Shown: positions 1-12,732 of the stretch, in pieces
Numbering within the stretch: the stretch's first letter is position 1
Layout of the letters: each line of letters begins with the position of its first letter
From: Lasioglossum baleicum
Lineage: Eukaryota > Arthropoda > Insecta > Hymenoptera > Halictidae
Assembly (NCBI RefSeq): GCF_051020765.1
Contig: NC_134934.1
Coordinates: 14,212,001 to 14,276,000, forward strand
Length of the DNA stretch: 64,000 nt
Direction of reading: 5' to 3'
Notes under the pieces: model-generated
The model's input: the letters and a program-made list of their open reading frames with translations, nothing else
The model's database searches: none
Told to the model about the DNA's origin: nothing
Made by a program: the position numbers and the translations under genes

Positions 1-394
1 GACGTGATGCTTCGTCAATCGCTCGCAGGGGACTGTCTATTTTATTTTAACAAAATCACAACGTAAAACATACATTTGTTAACAAAACATTAACGCGACA
101 TGCAAATCAATAAAAACATATATATAACACCTAAATCGATAAAAACATATATAACACTTAAACATATGTCATGGCATGTACACTCACACTCAGTCGTATG
201 ACATGCACACTTACATCATTCTTACAACAGCTTACAAATTGTACATCTTATTATACATTTCACTAGTATTCTCTTAACAATTGAGCCACGTATCTTAAAC
301 TGGAAAAAACGTGGCAGCAATTTTCCCGATGCCATTCTTGCACAAATAAGAACTCTATGGAGTTGAGAGACATTGAACAACTTTTTTGATGTGT
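1..394. other. AT-rich sequence, no gene seen
   Basis: AT-rich non-coding sequence. At about 105-165 a segment containing ATAAAAACATATAT is repeated twice in direct orientation about 33 bp apart. No family recognised. Confidence 0.4.
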
Positions 395-567
395 AAAACT
401 CAGAGTCGCCACTAAAAATTGCTGTACCCCATTATTCAAAATATAATTTACATTATTAAATATGTTGATATCTAATCAATTACTACACATTTAGATATTG
501 TACGAGGTACTGTATCAATTTCATATCCACAAAACGAGAAAAATCAAATACTATGGAATTATTCTAG
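395..567 (-). mobile_element. piggyBac-like MITE family A, truncated inverted copy
   Basis: The reverse complement matches the body of the MITE at 23414-23618 and the copies at 24470, 25486 and 28858: AGAATAATTCCAT, then GGATATGAAATTGATA, a CTCGTACAATA block, and the distal part around AATTTTTAG. Both TTAA-flanked ends are missing, so this is an internal fragment. The family assignment rests on comparison within the window; the piggyBac-like label comes from the TTAA flanks and CCCTTTGC ends of the complete copy. Confidence 0.6.
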
Positions 568-1680
568 GTGGGGGAAACGTTTAATCGTCGATTTAAAATA
601 GCTTTGAGTGCAGATGGTTAAAAAGTTAATGCGCCACGTGAAACAGAACGTATTACTCTAACCTATGGAAATGCTTCCAATGCAGTCTTCTAATTGGAAA
701 AGATTCCATGTGATATCAAAAATTGTGGTGCCCAATGTGGTTCGGAACCCACTTTAATAAACTGTGAGTCCCGTCGATGATAATCATAGAGAGATCAGAG
801 AAAGAAGAAATAAAATAAAAAAAAGAACGTATACCAATACTCATTGAATATTCCTTCACCAGTGGGCCAGCAGGAGAACGCAGTAACAGAGATAGAGTAT
901 AAGAGGCGAATGATTCGCGTGACGGTTGCTCTGCCGTTCCTCGAGTTTCGCGAAGGAATTCGCGAGACAGGCATTCTACACAAAGAAACGTAAGAAACGT
1001 TCGTCTCTAAACTGTTTTCGTCGCAACAAACCCTTAGCAAGCAGCCCGGTGGCATTCGAGTAATTCAGAGGGGGTTGGCGGCGTGGCGGCCGGTGCCGAG
1101 GCGAGCCGAGCCCGCGATAAAAGTAATGCCCGACGCGTTGTAAACAGCGCGTAAATGAAAAAGATACGAGACGAGGTAGTTGGATAGTTAGAGGAGCCTC
1201 TTATTTTGCTGGCTGGCCCAACCCCGGCTTCGCGCTTGCTCTCATAAACTCATAAAGTTTCCCCGGGTGCGTCCCGGTGTTTCCTCTCCGCTTCTTCCGT
1301 CCCTTCCCATTTCTCGCTACCTTTCTCTTCCTTAGTACTTCTCTGCTCTGTTTCTTCGTGCTACGGTTAGCATTGTTTGCCTGGTTTACCATAGCTTGGC
1401 TGCCCAAGCGATACCATAACTGCTTCGAACGACGGTACACGCAGAGTACGTTCATCTGACGATAGAATTTCCCATTAACCCGTTCCACATTCCATTCGTC
1501 ATTTATCTCAATTGCAGAGATTATACAATTTTGTCCCACCAAAATCCTGTATGTCATAAATATTTGAAGACAACAAATTCTATAAATGAAGCTAGTCATC
1601 CGAGAGATCGACGACTCTAAAAAGCTCTTGTAAATCTTCATGCAATTCGAGCACGTACACTTGTGTAAATTGTAAATGTA
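568..1680. other. Unique non-coding sequence, CpG-rich centre
   Basis: No recognisable gene or repeat. About 880-1290 is CpG-rich. A 146-codon minus-strand frame (1201-1641) rich in K, R and G has no family resemblance and I treat it as spurious. Confidence 0.4.
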
Positions 1681-1983
1681 TCAGATGTTTCCATAAGTTC
1701 ATGCCCGATTTGAAAATAAAATTGAATGGTTAAATTTGAAAGAATACAGCTTCATTTACCAATTAAAATTCTTTTCTAATTGTAGAAGGGAATGATGACT
1801 GTATATAAATTATAGTAAATTTATTGTAATATATATATACATATATAAAATTAAAAATTGGGGGAAATTTTTAAACTAAAATATAAATTAGTAAATTTAT
1901 TGTGTATAATTATTTTTGTTACACCTCGCTGTGCAGTTTGCGACATCTACAAAAATCGGGCATAAACTTATGCAACCATTTGA
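1681..1983. mobile_element. mariner-type MITE (303 bp) with TA target sites
   Basis: Terminal inverted repeats start TCAGATGTTTCCATAAG on the left and, read from the right, TCAAATGGTTGCATAAG, both followed by TTYATGCCCGATTT. TA dinucleotides flank both ends (1679-1680 and 1984-1985). The same termini bound the mariner composite at 14974-17944 and occur singly at 35767 and 41499, so this is probably a deletion derivative of that mariner family. No coding capacity. Confidence 0.7.
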
Positions 1984-2458
1984 TATTAAGGGCGGTATTA
2001 ATTTATAATAATCACAGGAATTGTTTATTCAGAGAGCAAGACATTCACAAGCTTCAAACGATACTTTTCCTGTGTGGAGGAAATTTTTCTTGAAGCGTTT
2101 AGCTGCGGCCTAGCTGCGAATCTAGTTTCGGCAGTGGCAGTGATCTCGTTCGGAAGCGAAAACACGGCGGTAGAACGACAGCAGCGTCGTTTAGTTTTCC
2201 GTCGGCGACAGGTTTAATGCGATCGACAAATTGCGGCCCTTGTACCCCGCAAAGTGCAGCTACGCGATTCCGCGGCGTGTATTTGTGACAGCGAGGGGCG
2301 TTAATCTTGGGAAAAAAAGCTCGGACGGTTGAACAAACACGACCCAAAATGCTTGGTAGGATTGCAACCAGTCTCTCTCTCTTTCTCTGGGTTCCATCTC
2401 CCTCTTCAACCGAGAGTCGCGTTATTTCTCCTCTCGGCCGGCGTCTCGTCTCTTTTCT
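1984..2458. other. Unique sequence, moderately GC-rich
   Basis: No recognisable gene. Overlapping open frames on both strands (145 codons minus, 85 codons plus) look like composition artefacts. Confidence 0.35.
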
Positions 2459-2887
2459 GGCAACCTCCGAAGCGCAATTAACGTTCCAGTTCTCGTCCCG
2501 CTTTCTGTCGTCCGTGAAGCGACTTTTCGTGGCCAAACTCGATTCTTTAACTTTAATATTTTAGGAATACATTTTCTCTACCGAGACAACCACTCTTTGA
2601 CGCCACGAAACCCAAACTTAGGCTTCTAAAAAATATTTTACCACGACAATATGTAGATCTTTATGCAGAATAAAAGTTGGCAACCTCCGAAGCGCAATTA
2701 ATATTCCAATTCCAGGTTCCCGTCGTCCGTGACTTTTCGTGGCCAAACTCGATTCTTTAACTTTAATATTTTAGGAATATATTTTCTCTACCGAGACAAC
2801 CACTCTTTGACGCCACGAAACCCAAACTTAGGTTCTAAAAAATATTTTACCGCGTCAATACATAATCTTTATGCAGAATAAAAATTG
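2459..2887. repeat. Tandem duplication, 220-bp unit, two copies
   Basis: The unit begins GGCAACCTCCGAAGCGC at 2459 and again at 2679, and the copies stay closely similar to the end of the second near 2887. The second copy has short deletions in its first 60 bp. Each unit ends in ATCTTTATGCAGAATAAAA, which resembles the end of the GCGGATC MITE family that recurs through the window, so part of such a MITE was duplicated with its flank. Confidence 0.8.
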
Positions 2888-3954
2888 TCCAAGTCAATCG
2901 CGAGAAACGGAAGTTAAATGAAAACGTACTCTCTCTCTCGAATAATTAACGAGTTTTCAATTTGGAGGATGAAAGAGCTGGATTTAAAATAAAACGGCGA
3001 TCAATAGAATGAATAGCTAATAGAAAGTCTAGCCTGCTAAAATAGCCCAGCGAAGCAATTGCGAAATAATCGCGGCCGAAGGTCGTCGAACTCGGTTCCC
3101 GACACAATCCACTCTAGCGTTTTACATAATTCAAAGATATCCCCGGTCGAATATCGCCGGAAGTCGCAACTAATTGTCACCGTGTGTCGTTTATTCGCCT
3201 CTTGTCAGTTTCCTGTCCAAGTGATTCGGAAGCGAACGATTTCTCTGGGATATTATATGTATGTATATGTATATGTATATGTATATATGTATACGTATAC
3301 GATCTGCTCTTGGCTTATAATTCACGGCGAAAATTGACGTTGACGCGAATTAACCCAGATGCATGGCTGCGCGACGGGTTTAATTAATTTCTGCAATATA
3401 TATAATACCCGAATCCCTTAGGAGTATGTCAGGTAGATTGGACACGCGACGCGTGTGTCCCGATCCGCGTTAACAACTCAATTCGCAACATCCATCGACG
3501 TTAATTAATCCGTCTAGCCCATTTGCAGTCAATCTTCGAACTTTCGCGCGTCGAACCAGACAATTCCCATTACTATTCTCGGAACGGGGAACAGGAAACG
3601 CGCACGTTGCGCGCGGCTGCGGCCTTGGTAACTCGCTGAGAAATTCGCGAACCATATTCCGATCAATCCGGTTTTCCCATAATCGCTCTTTCCTTGCATT
3701 TTTATCGGCGCTTTTAATCCAACCGAACAAGAAATTGCGGAAAAATGCATGATCCTAATGCAAGCATCCGTTCGTTTTCATTTCATCCAGCAGCAGACCG
3801 CTGGTTTTAATTCCAATTTTATTTGATCCCACAAATTATACACCTTTATTTAATATCAGCAGTTTGCACATACTCCACACGAGTTAATAAGCATTAATTA
3901 GGTCTCTTCGTCAATTTAAATCTGGTGACTTCTCAATTTATCTACAGTGGCTCA
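2888..3954. other. Unique sequence with a TATG microsatellite
   Basis: No gene recognised. A TATG/TATA simple repeat lies at about 3257-3300. The rest is mixed AT-rich and CpG-containing sequence. Confidence 0.4.
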
Positions 3955-4631
3955 CGAAAGTATTCGAACGCCCTTTAAAACAGAATAACTTTTTTATAAT
4001 TGTAACAAACGACCTGATTTTTTAATAATCAATTAGAAGCACTGGTTTATGAAATGATATGCAAAAAAGATTTTCCAAAAAATTATAATTTACAAAGTTA
4101 GATGCAAAAATAAAAAGGGCATTTTTTAAACTTTTTTATTAGGTCCCTTCATGAAAATTTAAAATATATGTTTTGTAGATCTGTGTTAGTTATAACACAT
4201 GCTGAAAATTTCATCGAGATCGGTTGACGCAGGAAAAAACAACACGCATCGAAAGATGTACGATTTTGTGAATTTTAAGCAGAAACTGATCGAGACTCGT
4301 GTAAAACTACGATTTTCAACATTTTTAATCGCTTGTAGCTCGTGTGTATGTTAATCGATTTTGACGAAATTTTCAGCATGTGTATAACTGACATAGATCT
4401 ACAAAACATATATTTTAAATTTTCTTTAAGGGCCCTAATAAAATAGTTAAAAAAATTACTTTTTTATTTTTGCATGTAACTTTGTAAATTATAATTTTTT
4501 GGAAACTCTTTTTTGCATATCATTTCATAAACCAGTGCTTCTAATTGATTATAAAAAATCAGGTCGTTTGTTACAATTATAAAAAAGTTATTCTGTTTTA
4601 AAGGGCGTTCGAATACTTTCGTGTGTCACTG
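3955..4631. mobile_element. Foldback MITE, 677 bp, TA-flanked
   Basis: An almost complete palindrome. The left arm starts CAGTGGCTCACGAAAGTATT and the right arm ends with its imperfect complement AATACTTTCGTGTGTCACTG. Similarity continues through the arms to a short centre near 4290. TA flanks both ends (3953-3954, 4632-4633), typical of the Tc1/mariner superfamily. No transposase. The superfamily label is inferred from the TA sites and ends only. Confidence 0.8.
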
Positions 4632-4674
4632 TAAAATAAATAAAAGAAATATAACAAATTAAAAGAAATATATA

Positions 4675-4912
4675 AAAAAACTTTTTAAAAACCATGCTTA
4701 TATTAAAATGCACTAAGAAGGAGAAAATAATTTCTTTAGACATTACTGACTATAAATAAAAGCGTGGAGCGCTAAACTATATTGACGTAATCTTCGTGGC
4801 CGCTCCACGCTTTTATTTATCCTAGTCACTGATGTCTAAAAAAAATTATTTTCTCCTTTTTAGTGTGTTTTAATATAAGCGTGGTTTAAAAATTTTTTTT
4901 TATTTTCTACTT
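4675..4912. mobile_element. Foldback MITE, short form of the 21938-22472 family
   Basis: Palindromic element with ends around ACCATGCTTATATTAAAATG and a central hairpin built on GCGTGGAGCGC. The unpaired loop contains ATATTGACGTAATCTTCG. Ends and loop match the 535-bp element at 21938-22472, but about 150 bp is missing from each arm. The loop lies in the opposite orientation, so the two copies are on opposite strands. Confidence 0.75.
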
Positions 4913-5993
4913 TTTAGTCTTTTTAAATGGAACGTAAGATATAGTAATACTGGTATGAAATAGTAATATATGTGGAAATACGCGAGATAGAATGAGGGGA
5001 TGACTCCGAGAGACGACGTCTCTTGATTAGTCTTGATGGAGTCCGAATTTATCCGAAATGGAACTAAATGAACGGAACATCACAACCACATTGAGCTCCT
5101 TCGGTGCGAAATGGGTCAGTGGAGTGGGGATGAGTCGGAGTGAAAACACGTAGTGGAGTAGGGAGCGCCGGCACGCGGAGTAGGGATGGCTGAACGCGAT
5201 GACGTACTACCGAGTTTCGCGCGGCGAGGTGTGACGGTTAATATTAAATTTTTTTTTCCTGAACGCACAGTTTTTTTAAAAATTTGTTTTTTAATATTGA
5301 ATTGTCATCCAGTTCTGAGCTGTGTTTCATGTCTCTAGCTCATCGGGAAGTGGTTTAAAATTCGATTAAAAGATTTGATGCATACAACAACAACAACAAC
5401 AACTCGGCAAGCTAATATAAGCGTGATAAAAAATGTTCTACCTGAATTGCGGCAATTGAGATCTCTATCAAATTGATCGTTGGCATAATCGGGCCGATTT
5501 TCGCGAATCGACGGATTACAGAGAGGTCGTCTGCAGATATTCGTAAACCTCGGACCTCGAATGGTCGTCGCATGTAAATTCGACGAAAGTTACCACAGCA
5601 TCGCGTGTTAGCGACGCAGCAGAGGCTTCGGTGCAGAGTTAGGATCGAACTCTGGGACATACTGCACAACTCGAGCAAGGAGATAGAACCTGAAAGACCC
5701 CTGACATCGTATAGGATCGTCTCCTCTGACCGCTCGATCAATTAATCGTCCTGACGCGACGTTTGCAGAAGTCGAATCCGAACCGTGAGGGGCACGATGA
5801 AAAGAAAGTTAGGGTTAATGGTACGTCGACACGAAATCTATGAAAATATTGCAGTTTATAGAACATTTGCAAGCTGCTGTCAAATGACAATCAATTAACC
5901 ATTTCCCTCTTGATAAACCGTGACTAGTTTGAAAGTGTAGAATTACTGGAGAGATTAAAGTCACCTTTATTTACAGTGAGTCTACAATATAAC
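4913..5993. other. Unique sequence with a (CAA)n tract
   Basis: No gene recognised. A CAA microsatellite lies at about 5385-5402. Around 5100-5200 there are irregular repeats of GGAGTRGGGA. A 109-codon minus frame at 5412-5741 shows no domain. Confidence 0.35.
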
Positions 5994-6262
5994 AGTATAA
6001 CCCTTTGATGATGATCGTCGCCATAATGAATTGTATTGATACCATTGCACGTATACTGAAAATTAATTATTGGCAGCAGGTCTACAGTATAACCTTTTGC
6101 GGATGATCGTTGCCATATTGAATTGCATTGATCCAACTACATGTGTACTGAAAATTAATTATTGGCAGCAAGTCCAAAGTATAACCCTTTGAGGATGATT
6201 GTTAACGTATTGAGTTGCATTATGCCTGCTAGATGTATGATAAAAATTGATTGAGATATTAC
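5994..6262. repeat. 92-bp tandem repeat, three copies
   Basis: AGTATAACC starts at 5994, 6086 and 6178, spaced 92 bp each. Units contain GAAAATTAATTATTGGCAGC and a GATGATCG block. The third copy is the most diverged. No frame stays open through it, so it is not protein-coding. Confidence 0.7.
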
Positions 6263-6889
6263 TACATTTATTTGTTTAATTGATATGTCTATGGAAATTG
6301 AATCCAGACATTTTGAACCTTCCTCCAGCGATACGTGCAAGAACTTGTCGGCAAAACGATAAGAATAAAACATAGAAGTTAATTGGTTAGTTTGCAACCT
6401 GCTGCTACCTGTCAGCAGCTTGAGAAATTCCCTCTGGATAAAACCTGGCAGGTTCAGAGACAAAAAAGATGTCAAGAGCAGCACGTTTTAAGCGCGTTTC
6501 TTTGGCCGTTACATTTGCTCGGATGTTACCAGCTGCTTCTGCGAAAATGGAACGAGCAATGTCAATACAATTACTTCGCCTGTCCTCTGCAATGTCAATT
6601 TATTGCAATCTAGTGAATATTAAACGCTAATCATTTGCAACGTCCATCGAGCGAATAGTTAACAACATTTCCCTGCTGTAAATCCCACGTGAATATACCA
6701 GGTGATCCAATTGTTAGTTCTGATAAAACGGGTTCTCACACACCCATAATAAATACATACATATATACATATGTATACATATGTCACTTTAATGAACCCC
6801 TCGGGGGTACAATCTTTGCTGTTCCCCGCCCCCCTTCCCCTTTTTTCCACAACTCCTAATAAATTATAAAGTATAAATTATTATTTTAT
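6263..6889. other. Unique sequence
   Basis: No gene recognised. A TACATATG simple repeat lies at about 6750-6785. A 50-bp stretch at about 6395-6445 weakly resembles 5868-5930, perhaps an old duplication. Confidence 0.3.
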
Positions 6890-7440
6890 AATAGTATATG
6901 AAATATTAATATTATTTCAAGAATCTCGATCTTTTCGAGAATCCCAACTGTTCCGAGAAACCCTACATTTTTAGAAATCCCAATTCTTTCGAGAGTACCT
7001 ACCTTTCGGGAATCCTGATTCTTTCGAGAATGCCTACTTTTTTGGGAATCCCGATTCTTTCGAGAATCCAAACTCTTTCGAGAATCCATACTTTGTTAGA
7101 AATCCCAATTCTTTCGAGAGTACCTACCTTTCGGGAATCCTGATTCTTTCGAGAATGCCTACTTTTTTGGGAATCCCGATTCTTTCGAGAATCCAAACTC
7201 TTTCGAGAATCCATACTTTGTTAGAAATCCCAATTCTTTCGAGAGTACCTACCTTTCGGGAATCCTGATTCTTTCGAGAATGCCTACTTTTTTTGGGAAT
7301 CCCGATTCTTTCGAGAATCCAAACTCTTTCGAGAATCCATACTTTGTTAGAAATCCCAATTCGTTCGAGAATCGCTACTTTTTCGGGAATCCCGATACAT
7401 TCGAGAATCTCGAAATTTTCGGGTGCCCGTCCAGATCCCG
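6890..7440. repeat. Minisatellite with 125-bp higher-order period
   Basis: AGAAATCCCAATTC recurs at 6973, 7098, 7223 and 7349, giving periods of 125, 125 and 126 bp. Each unit consists of smaller blocks built on TTTCGAGAATCC, TTTCGAGAGTACC and TTTCGGGAATCC, so a short motif was amplified first and the 125-bp array later. Open frames on both strands encode repetitive peptides, but 125 is not a multiple of 3, so the frame changes every unit and coding use is unlikely. Confidence 0.85.
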
Positions 7441-8336
7441 AAAAATGTCATGTTCCCGAACCGATATTTCGGTTTCTCGCACACCCCTGGAAAATAGACA
7501 TAATATTTTGTGGAAACGGCGGACGTTTGCAGGAACCTATCTGGCAGTCATAATCGGTCGGATTGCCGGACATCTTGTGCCTGATCAGTCTACCATAGTG
7601 AACGTCCAGTATTCGGAAGAGGCTTGACGCATTCCCATCGCTAACGAGGGAGGATCTTCTTGGAGATCGTCAAATTTCGAGCTGGTTAATCGTTGTCGGT
7701 GCTGGTTCCAGCGAACCGAGAGACTCGAGGGAGAGAGAAATTGGTAAATTGGGAATGATCGCGACTGCGACGCTAACAATCGAGTATGTATAGCTCGGAA
7801 ACGGTTCCCTGATGTCAAGCTCTCAAGGTAGAATCATTTGTTTTATGCATGATTGCAGGGTGAAGCGCGGTCGTTCCAAAAGCTGAGAAGACGTCGCACG
7901 TTGATGGCAAGGGAAACGAAAGGTAGAAACCGGAGTGTGTAAGAGAGAGAAAGAGAAACCCTATAAGAGAGAAATTCTACGGGTCGGCCGGCATGTTACG
8001 CGAGTATGTGGCTGACAGTACTCTCGAGCGAGTAAACAGGATGAAAAGCTCTTTCCGACGTGACGTTGCTTCCCTTTGACCGCTTTCGGGAACTCGACGA
8101 TGTTCCGGTCGAACCGAAAGACTTCCTTCACCGGCTGTTCTTAGATCTTGCGACGAGAGGCGACGCTGGACGTCGCGACGCACAATGCTCGATCTAGCTG
8201 CACGGAAATCCCTCAGCATGCAAATGACCCGTCAAACGTTCGTTTTCACTTGCGAATCCTCTCGCGCTGCCAGAAGAAAATGTTTCTGTACCGAGAGCTA
8301 ACTTCCTTCAACCTCTTCAGAGAGTGAATGAAGGTA
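7441..8336. other. Unique CpG-containing sequence
   Basis: No gene or element recognised. A purine-rich GAGAGA stretch lies near 7940-7975. Confidence 0.35.
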
Positions 8337-9300
8337 CACCCCGCGACGAAACTATAAGACATGTGTGAAATTCGATGAAAATTCTATGTATGTCTTGAGT
8401 TTTGTCTTCCTTCATTCATAGTGTTATTGTTTACATTATACAATAGAAGTATATTCTACAGTTCTACGAAATATCGAAATATCCAAGAATTTGGGAAATG
8501 TATGTAAACATGCTATTCTCGTCGCGACAAAACTATAACTCTAATCGCAGTCACAGTGTTAGAAGTAATTGTGTACTTAAAATTAAACATTTGTAATTTT
8601 GTTCTTACATAATATAACTACAATGCCGTGTGGGAAGAAGCTGACAGACAGTGAAATAAGAGTGATCGTAAATTTAAAAGAAAAGAATACTTCCATTTCA
8701 GAAAATTCAAGAGTGGCTGGGCGAGGTCGATGTGCCGTGCTCAATTATTTAAAAAGTAGAGAGAATTATGGAAAATACATCCTGGTGGACGTCCAAAAGC
8801 GACAACCGAGCGACAACGACGAGCCATTCTGAGGGTAGCATCGAATTCTAGCTTGACAGCACGGCAAATTGCAGTGCAAACTGACGTTCACACCAATATT
8901 CGTAATTTGCTACAGATAATTAAACGGGCCAAGCATTTAAAAAGACGAAAATTGCAAAAATTGAAAAAACCGCCGCTTACGAATCGACACAAAGCAGCCA
9001 GGGAAGATTTTGCGGAGAGACATCTCCAGTGGAAAAAAAGTGGAGAAAAGTTATTTTTTCAGATGAAAAACGTTTCAATTTAGATGGACCGGATGGTTTT
9101 TTATTTGCGGAAGGAAGAATTGCATTTGTCAAGGAGGCAAATGGCCGGAGGCGGCATCATGGTATGGGCCGCAATAGGGTACCACGGGAGAACCGATATT
9201 AACACCAGCATGTGAATGCAGTTAAATATATATAAATATTAGAAGAACAATTAACGCTACATGCAAGCCCTATTGCATGTGAAAATTATATTTTTCATGA
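8337..9300 (+). pseudogene. Tc1-like transposase relic with left element end
   Basis: The left terminus (CACCCCGCGACGAAAC after a TA at 8335-8336) resembles that of the Tc1-like element at 61736 (CACTCCGGGATGAAAA). The frame from 8623 encodes MPCGKKLTDSEIRVIV, typical of a Tc1 N-terminal helix-turn-helix. After a frameshift come LTARQIAVQTDVHTN (second DNA-binding helices) and the block around KLFFQMK, then in another frame RFNLDGPDG, which contains the region of the first catalytic aspartate. Further out-of-frame pieces read ILEEQLTLHASPIACENYIF. Several frameshifts and stops make it non-functional. The C-terminal third and the right terminus were not found, so the copy is also truncated. 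Confidence 0.8.
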
Positions 9301-10559
9301 AAATTCTTTTCATTGAAAGAATGTTGTCCATCACGAATTCTTTTCAATTCTTTTCTTGTCAATGTTATATTCTCGTACATTTCTACTATTTTCTTATTGT
9401 TCAATCCGGACGTCAGGCCGTCTTTCATCATAAATCACCGATCGTTAAAGACTCTTAGAATCTTTTCTGAATCTTTTCTACCTTGCATTCAATGGACTTT
9501 TGCAAGTATAAAGACTTAACTATAATGATTTAATAATTAGCCATTGTCCTTCTTTCCAGTGTTTGAGACATTGTTGTACAATCTTTAATAGAATTAGTTC
9601 TAGTATTTTCAAAACGATCCAATCGATTTGAAAATCCTCATCGAGATAGATTCGATATACTGGGCTGATGTATTACATGGTTTAAAGCGTTGAATAAATA
9701 ATAATAATACTGGGTGGATGTAAAATGAAAGGCGTCTTTATTTATTGACTCATAGCAAATGTTTGTTAAAGGGGGCGCAGCTAATAATTAGTGGACATTT
9801 CCCCGGTGGCTTTCAGTTAATATCGAGTAACTCCAATATTTCCATTACTTTCGCATGAACCCAATAAAATCGCAAAGTTGCGGGAATGGCCGAAACAGGG
9901 TCGCGTAATCTCGAACGTAAACGAATCGAATCCTCTCCGCTTTGGCGCAATTAGGTTGCGATTAAGAAGAACAGGAAGAGGAAAACGACGAAGAAGAAGA
10001 GGAAGAGAATATCGCGTTTCATGAACGCCCGGAAACTTTCCTTCTCCCACGATATTTTCCGTTCTCTTTTACTACGTCTCCCCGGCGAACGTAATCGCTG
10101 TTTGGCCGGTTGCATTACCAGGAATTACCGTCCACCCTGTAGAACCTTGTTCCGACGTTGAAGCGCTCGAATCGTTTGTCTTCCTCCGATCCCGCAATTT
10201 ACGATATTTTCTGAAAACGTTTGCTCACCGAAGCTCACCGTTAAACGGGCCACCAACGACACTCTCTTCCGTCGCGTTTAATCAACGAACAGGACGGAAT
10301 GGAACTACGTGACCGGATCCGAGCTTAAATATAAGAGATTATGCGCTAATTGTTCTTCAAGCTTGTACACTTTCTTTTCCGCGGTTGTACCTCCAATTTT
10401 ATGTTACGGACTCCTTCGGCTACGGGAAAGTCGACTGTAAACTCAGTCGTCTGGGAGATTCCATAAACCAGTTAATACTCCGACGCGACGGCTGTGCCTG
10501 GGTTTGTTCTGACCCGGAACATCAGATTTTTTGGCAATTAAACTAAATGAATAGCAAAC
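9301..10559. other. Unique sequence
   Basis: No gene recognised. ATACTGGGYKGATGTA occurs twice near 9657 and 9710. A GAAGAAGAG-rich stretch lies at about 9965-10010. Confidence 0.35.
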
Positions 10560-10782
10560 TGGACGATGAAAAATTTCGAAATACAATTTGTGCGTCTTTG
10601 AATCACGAATCTTTTAGTGGAAACTGGTTTTTATGAAAATAATTTGTTTAGACAAAAATTTTGCAAGAAAAGTTAATTTTTAACATATTCGTCAAACAAA
10701 TTATTTTTTAAAAAATCAGTTCAGCCTGAAAGATTCGTCATTCGAAGGCGCACAAATTGGATTTTGAAATTTTCGTCTAGGC
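10560..10782. mobile_element. Imperfect foldback sequence, 223 bp
   Basis: The left arm (GACGATGAAAAATTTCG, then CAATTTGTGCGTCTT, then ATAATTTGTTTAGAC) pairs with the right arm read in reverse (GACGAAAATTTC, CAATTTGTGCGCCTTCGAAT). Arms are about 95 bp with scattered mismatches. No target-site duplication is evident, so its nature as a MITE is inferred from the foldback. Confidence 0.5.
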
Positions 10783-10886
10783 CTAGTAGTGTCTAGTATG
10801 TAGTTTCCCAGAGAGCACTTCCACCCCCTTAACACGAATGTCGGCAACTATAAAAAAATACGTGTCATCTATTTTTTTGAGTTCTG

Positions 10887-11512
10887 CAGTAGTGGACAAA
10901 AGTTTAAGGACGCTCTAAAAACGACGATAACTATTTTAATATTGTACTATACGATTTGAACTTTTTTGGGAAGAGTAATTGGTTTACTACAGGATGTGAA
11001 AAGAAATTTTTTCAAAAATTACAATTGATCGGAATTGTTGAAAAAATATTAAAAGTTGCATTTTCAACTTTTCTATGTGGGCGTATATTGACAATTTAAA
11101 AAATACGTTTTGTCGATCTGTGTCAATTTTATGCACTGTGAAAGTGTCATCGAAATCGGTTGATTCGGGAAGAAACCACAGGCATTGAAAGATGCAAGAA
11201 TTCTTAAATATAGGCCGAAAATCGTGAAATTTTACCATCTTTAAACGTTTGTAGCTCGTTGCAACGTCGACCGATTTTGACGAAATGTTCAGAATATGTT
11301 TAATTCACACAGATCGACAAAACGTATTTTTTAAATTTCCTATATAATATTTTTTAACAATTCCGATCAATTGCAATTTTTGAAAAAATCTCTTTTCACA
11401 TCCTGTAGTAAACTAATTGGTCTAGCTTCCCAAAAAAGTTCAAATCGTATAGTACAATATTAAAATAGTTATCGTCTTTATTAGAGCGTCCTTAAACTTT
11501 TGTCCACTACTG
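10887..11512. mobile_element. Foldback MITE, 626 bp
   Basis: The left arm starts CAGTAGTGGACAAAAGTTTA and the right arm ends with the exact complement of that start. Arms are about 300 bp and remain similar inward (GTACTATACGATTTGAAC; TTTCACATCCTGTAGTA). The right flank is TA (11513-11514) and the left flank is TG, probably a mutated TA. A half-copy of the same family lies at 59340-59675. Tc1/mariner type by termini and TA; no coding capacity. Confidence 0.8.
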
Positions 11513-12687
11513 TATGTCAAATCGGAATTTCTTTAAAATCAGCCTTTCACGGTTGGGTAACTATAAAAATCGTCCGTTGTCCGAGGATTAATGAAATAAG
11601 AATTGACTTCTAATCTTATAAAACCATTCACGGACCGAATACGTCAGCGCGAAAATTGAATTTGATATCGGTACTTTAATCCTGACTAACTGAATTACGC
11701 GTGGATAATAATGAAGATGAAAAGTAACATATCAGTGTAAGAAGAGGTGCTTCGCTGATGATCGTCTCTCGATCGTTTCAGGCTGTGGTCCGGGACTTTC
11801 GACTGGTCTATTCGTTTCGGCGATTATAGGATGGAGGTAAAAAGTCGTCCGGCATGGCCTCGTTAAAAGTTGGTAAGAAGGAAAGTTTCGAGTCGTCGAC
11901 GTTGATTTCTTCTTTCTCTCCTCTTGGTCCCTTGACTGGCGGAACTTTGGTTCTCGTTTCCTCGCCGAGCGACACTACACGCAGCTTTCGAGTTTAATGT
12001 CGCCCTTCCTGCCTCGTTCGTTCTCTACTTCTCTGACTCTAGGCGCGTCCTTCTCTCTCTCTCTTTCTCTCTCTCTTTCTACATCTCTTCTCTCTGCTTC
12101 TTGGATTAAGCTCGCGGTTTCGAGTCGCCGCGCGCGCTCGCGCAATATTTCTCGCGGCTTCTTACCTTCGTGATGGTTTTAACGATCCGGCCGGTCGGTC
12201 GGGTCGTTTCATCTCGGCTCTGAAACCACTCTGACTCGAAATACGGCTCGATAAAGTAGCCGGTAGAGCCACTATAGAGCACCATACTCGCTTTGTTTCA
12301 ACGTTGCCTCGCCTCGCCTCACCGCTCCGGGTCCCGTGGCACGCGACAAACCGAATCGAATCGCATCGAATACGAAACGCAGTTGTAGCCAGCCGATACA
12401 AGCGCGCGCCTCGCGAAGAGTCCCGATATTTCAATATTTTCTAGCAGTTTCGAGTCGACATCGATATCGGTGACAATTGCCATCGAAAGAATACCACGTC
12501 CATTATTTATACTGGCGCGCGCGCGCTCTCGCCGGAACGATGGAAAATATTTTATGCTGTTAGGTGGACGCGGTCGACGGGAGAGCGTTCTCTATCATTT
12601 TTAATGTCGCCCGTTCACCGATTCGTTGAAATTTTTCGAAATCGTTTATCTTCCTTTTTTCCATAAAAATTCCCACGTTCCCCTTCC

Positions 12688-12732
<45 letters not shown>

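Noticed and set aside
5620..5665. GGATCGAACTCTGGGAC, resembling a tRNA T arm
   Set aside because: No matching stems or A box upstream.
6886..7627. Repeat proteins (DSRKS/DSRKN on minus, FENPNSFEN on plus) from the minisatellite
   Set aside because: The 125-bp period changes frame every unit, and both strands are open, so no single protein is maintained.
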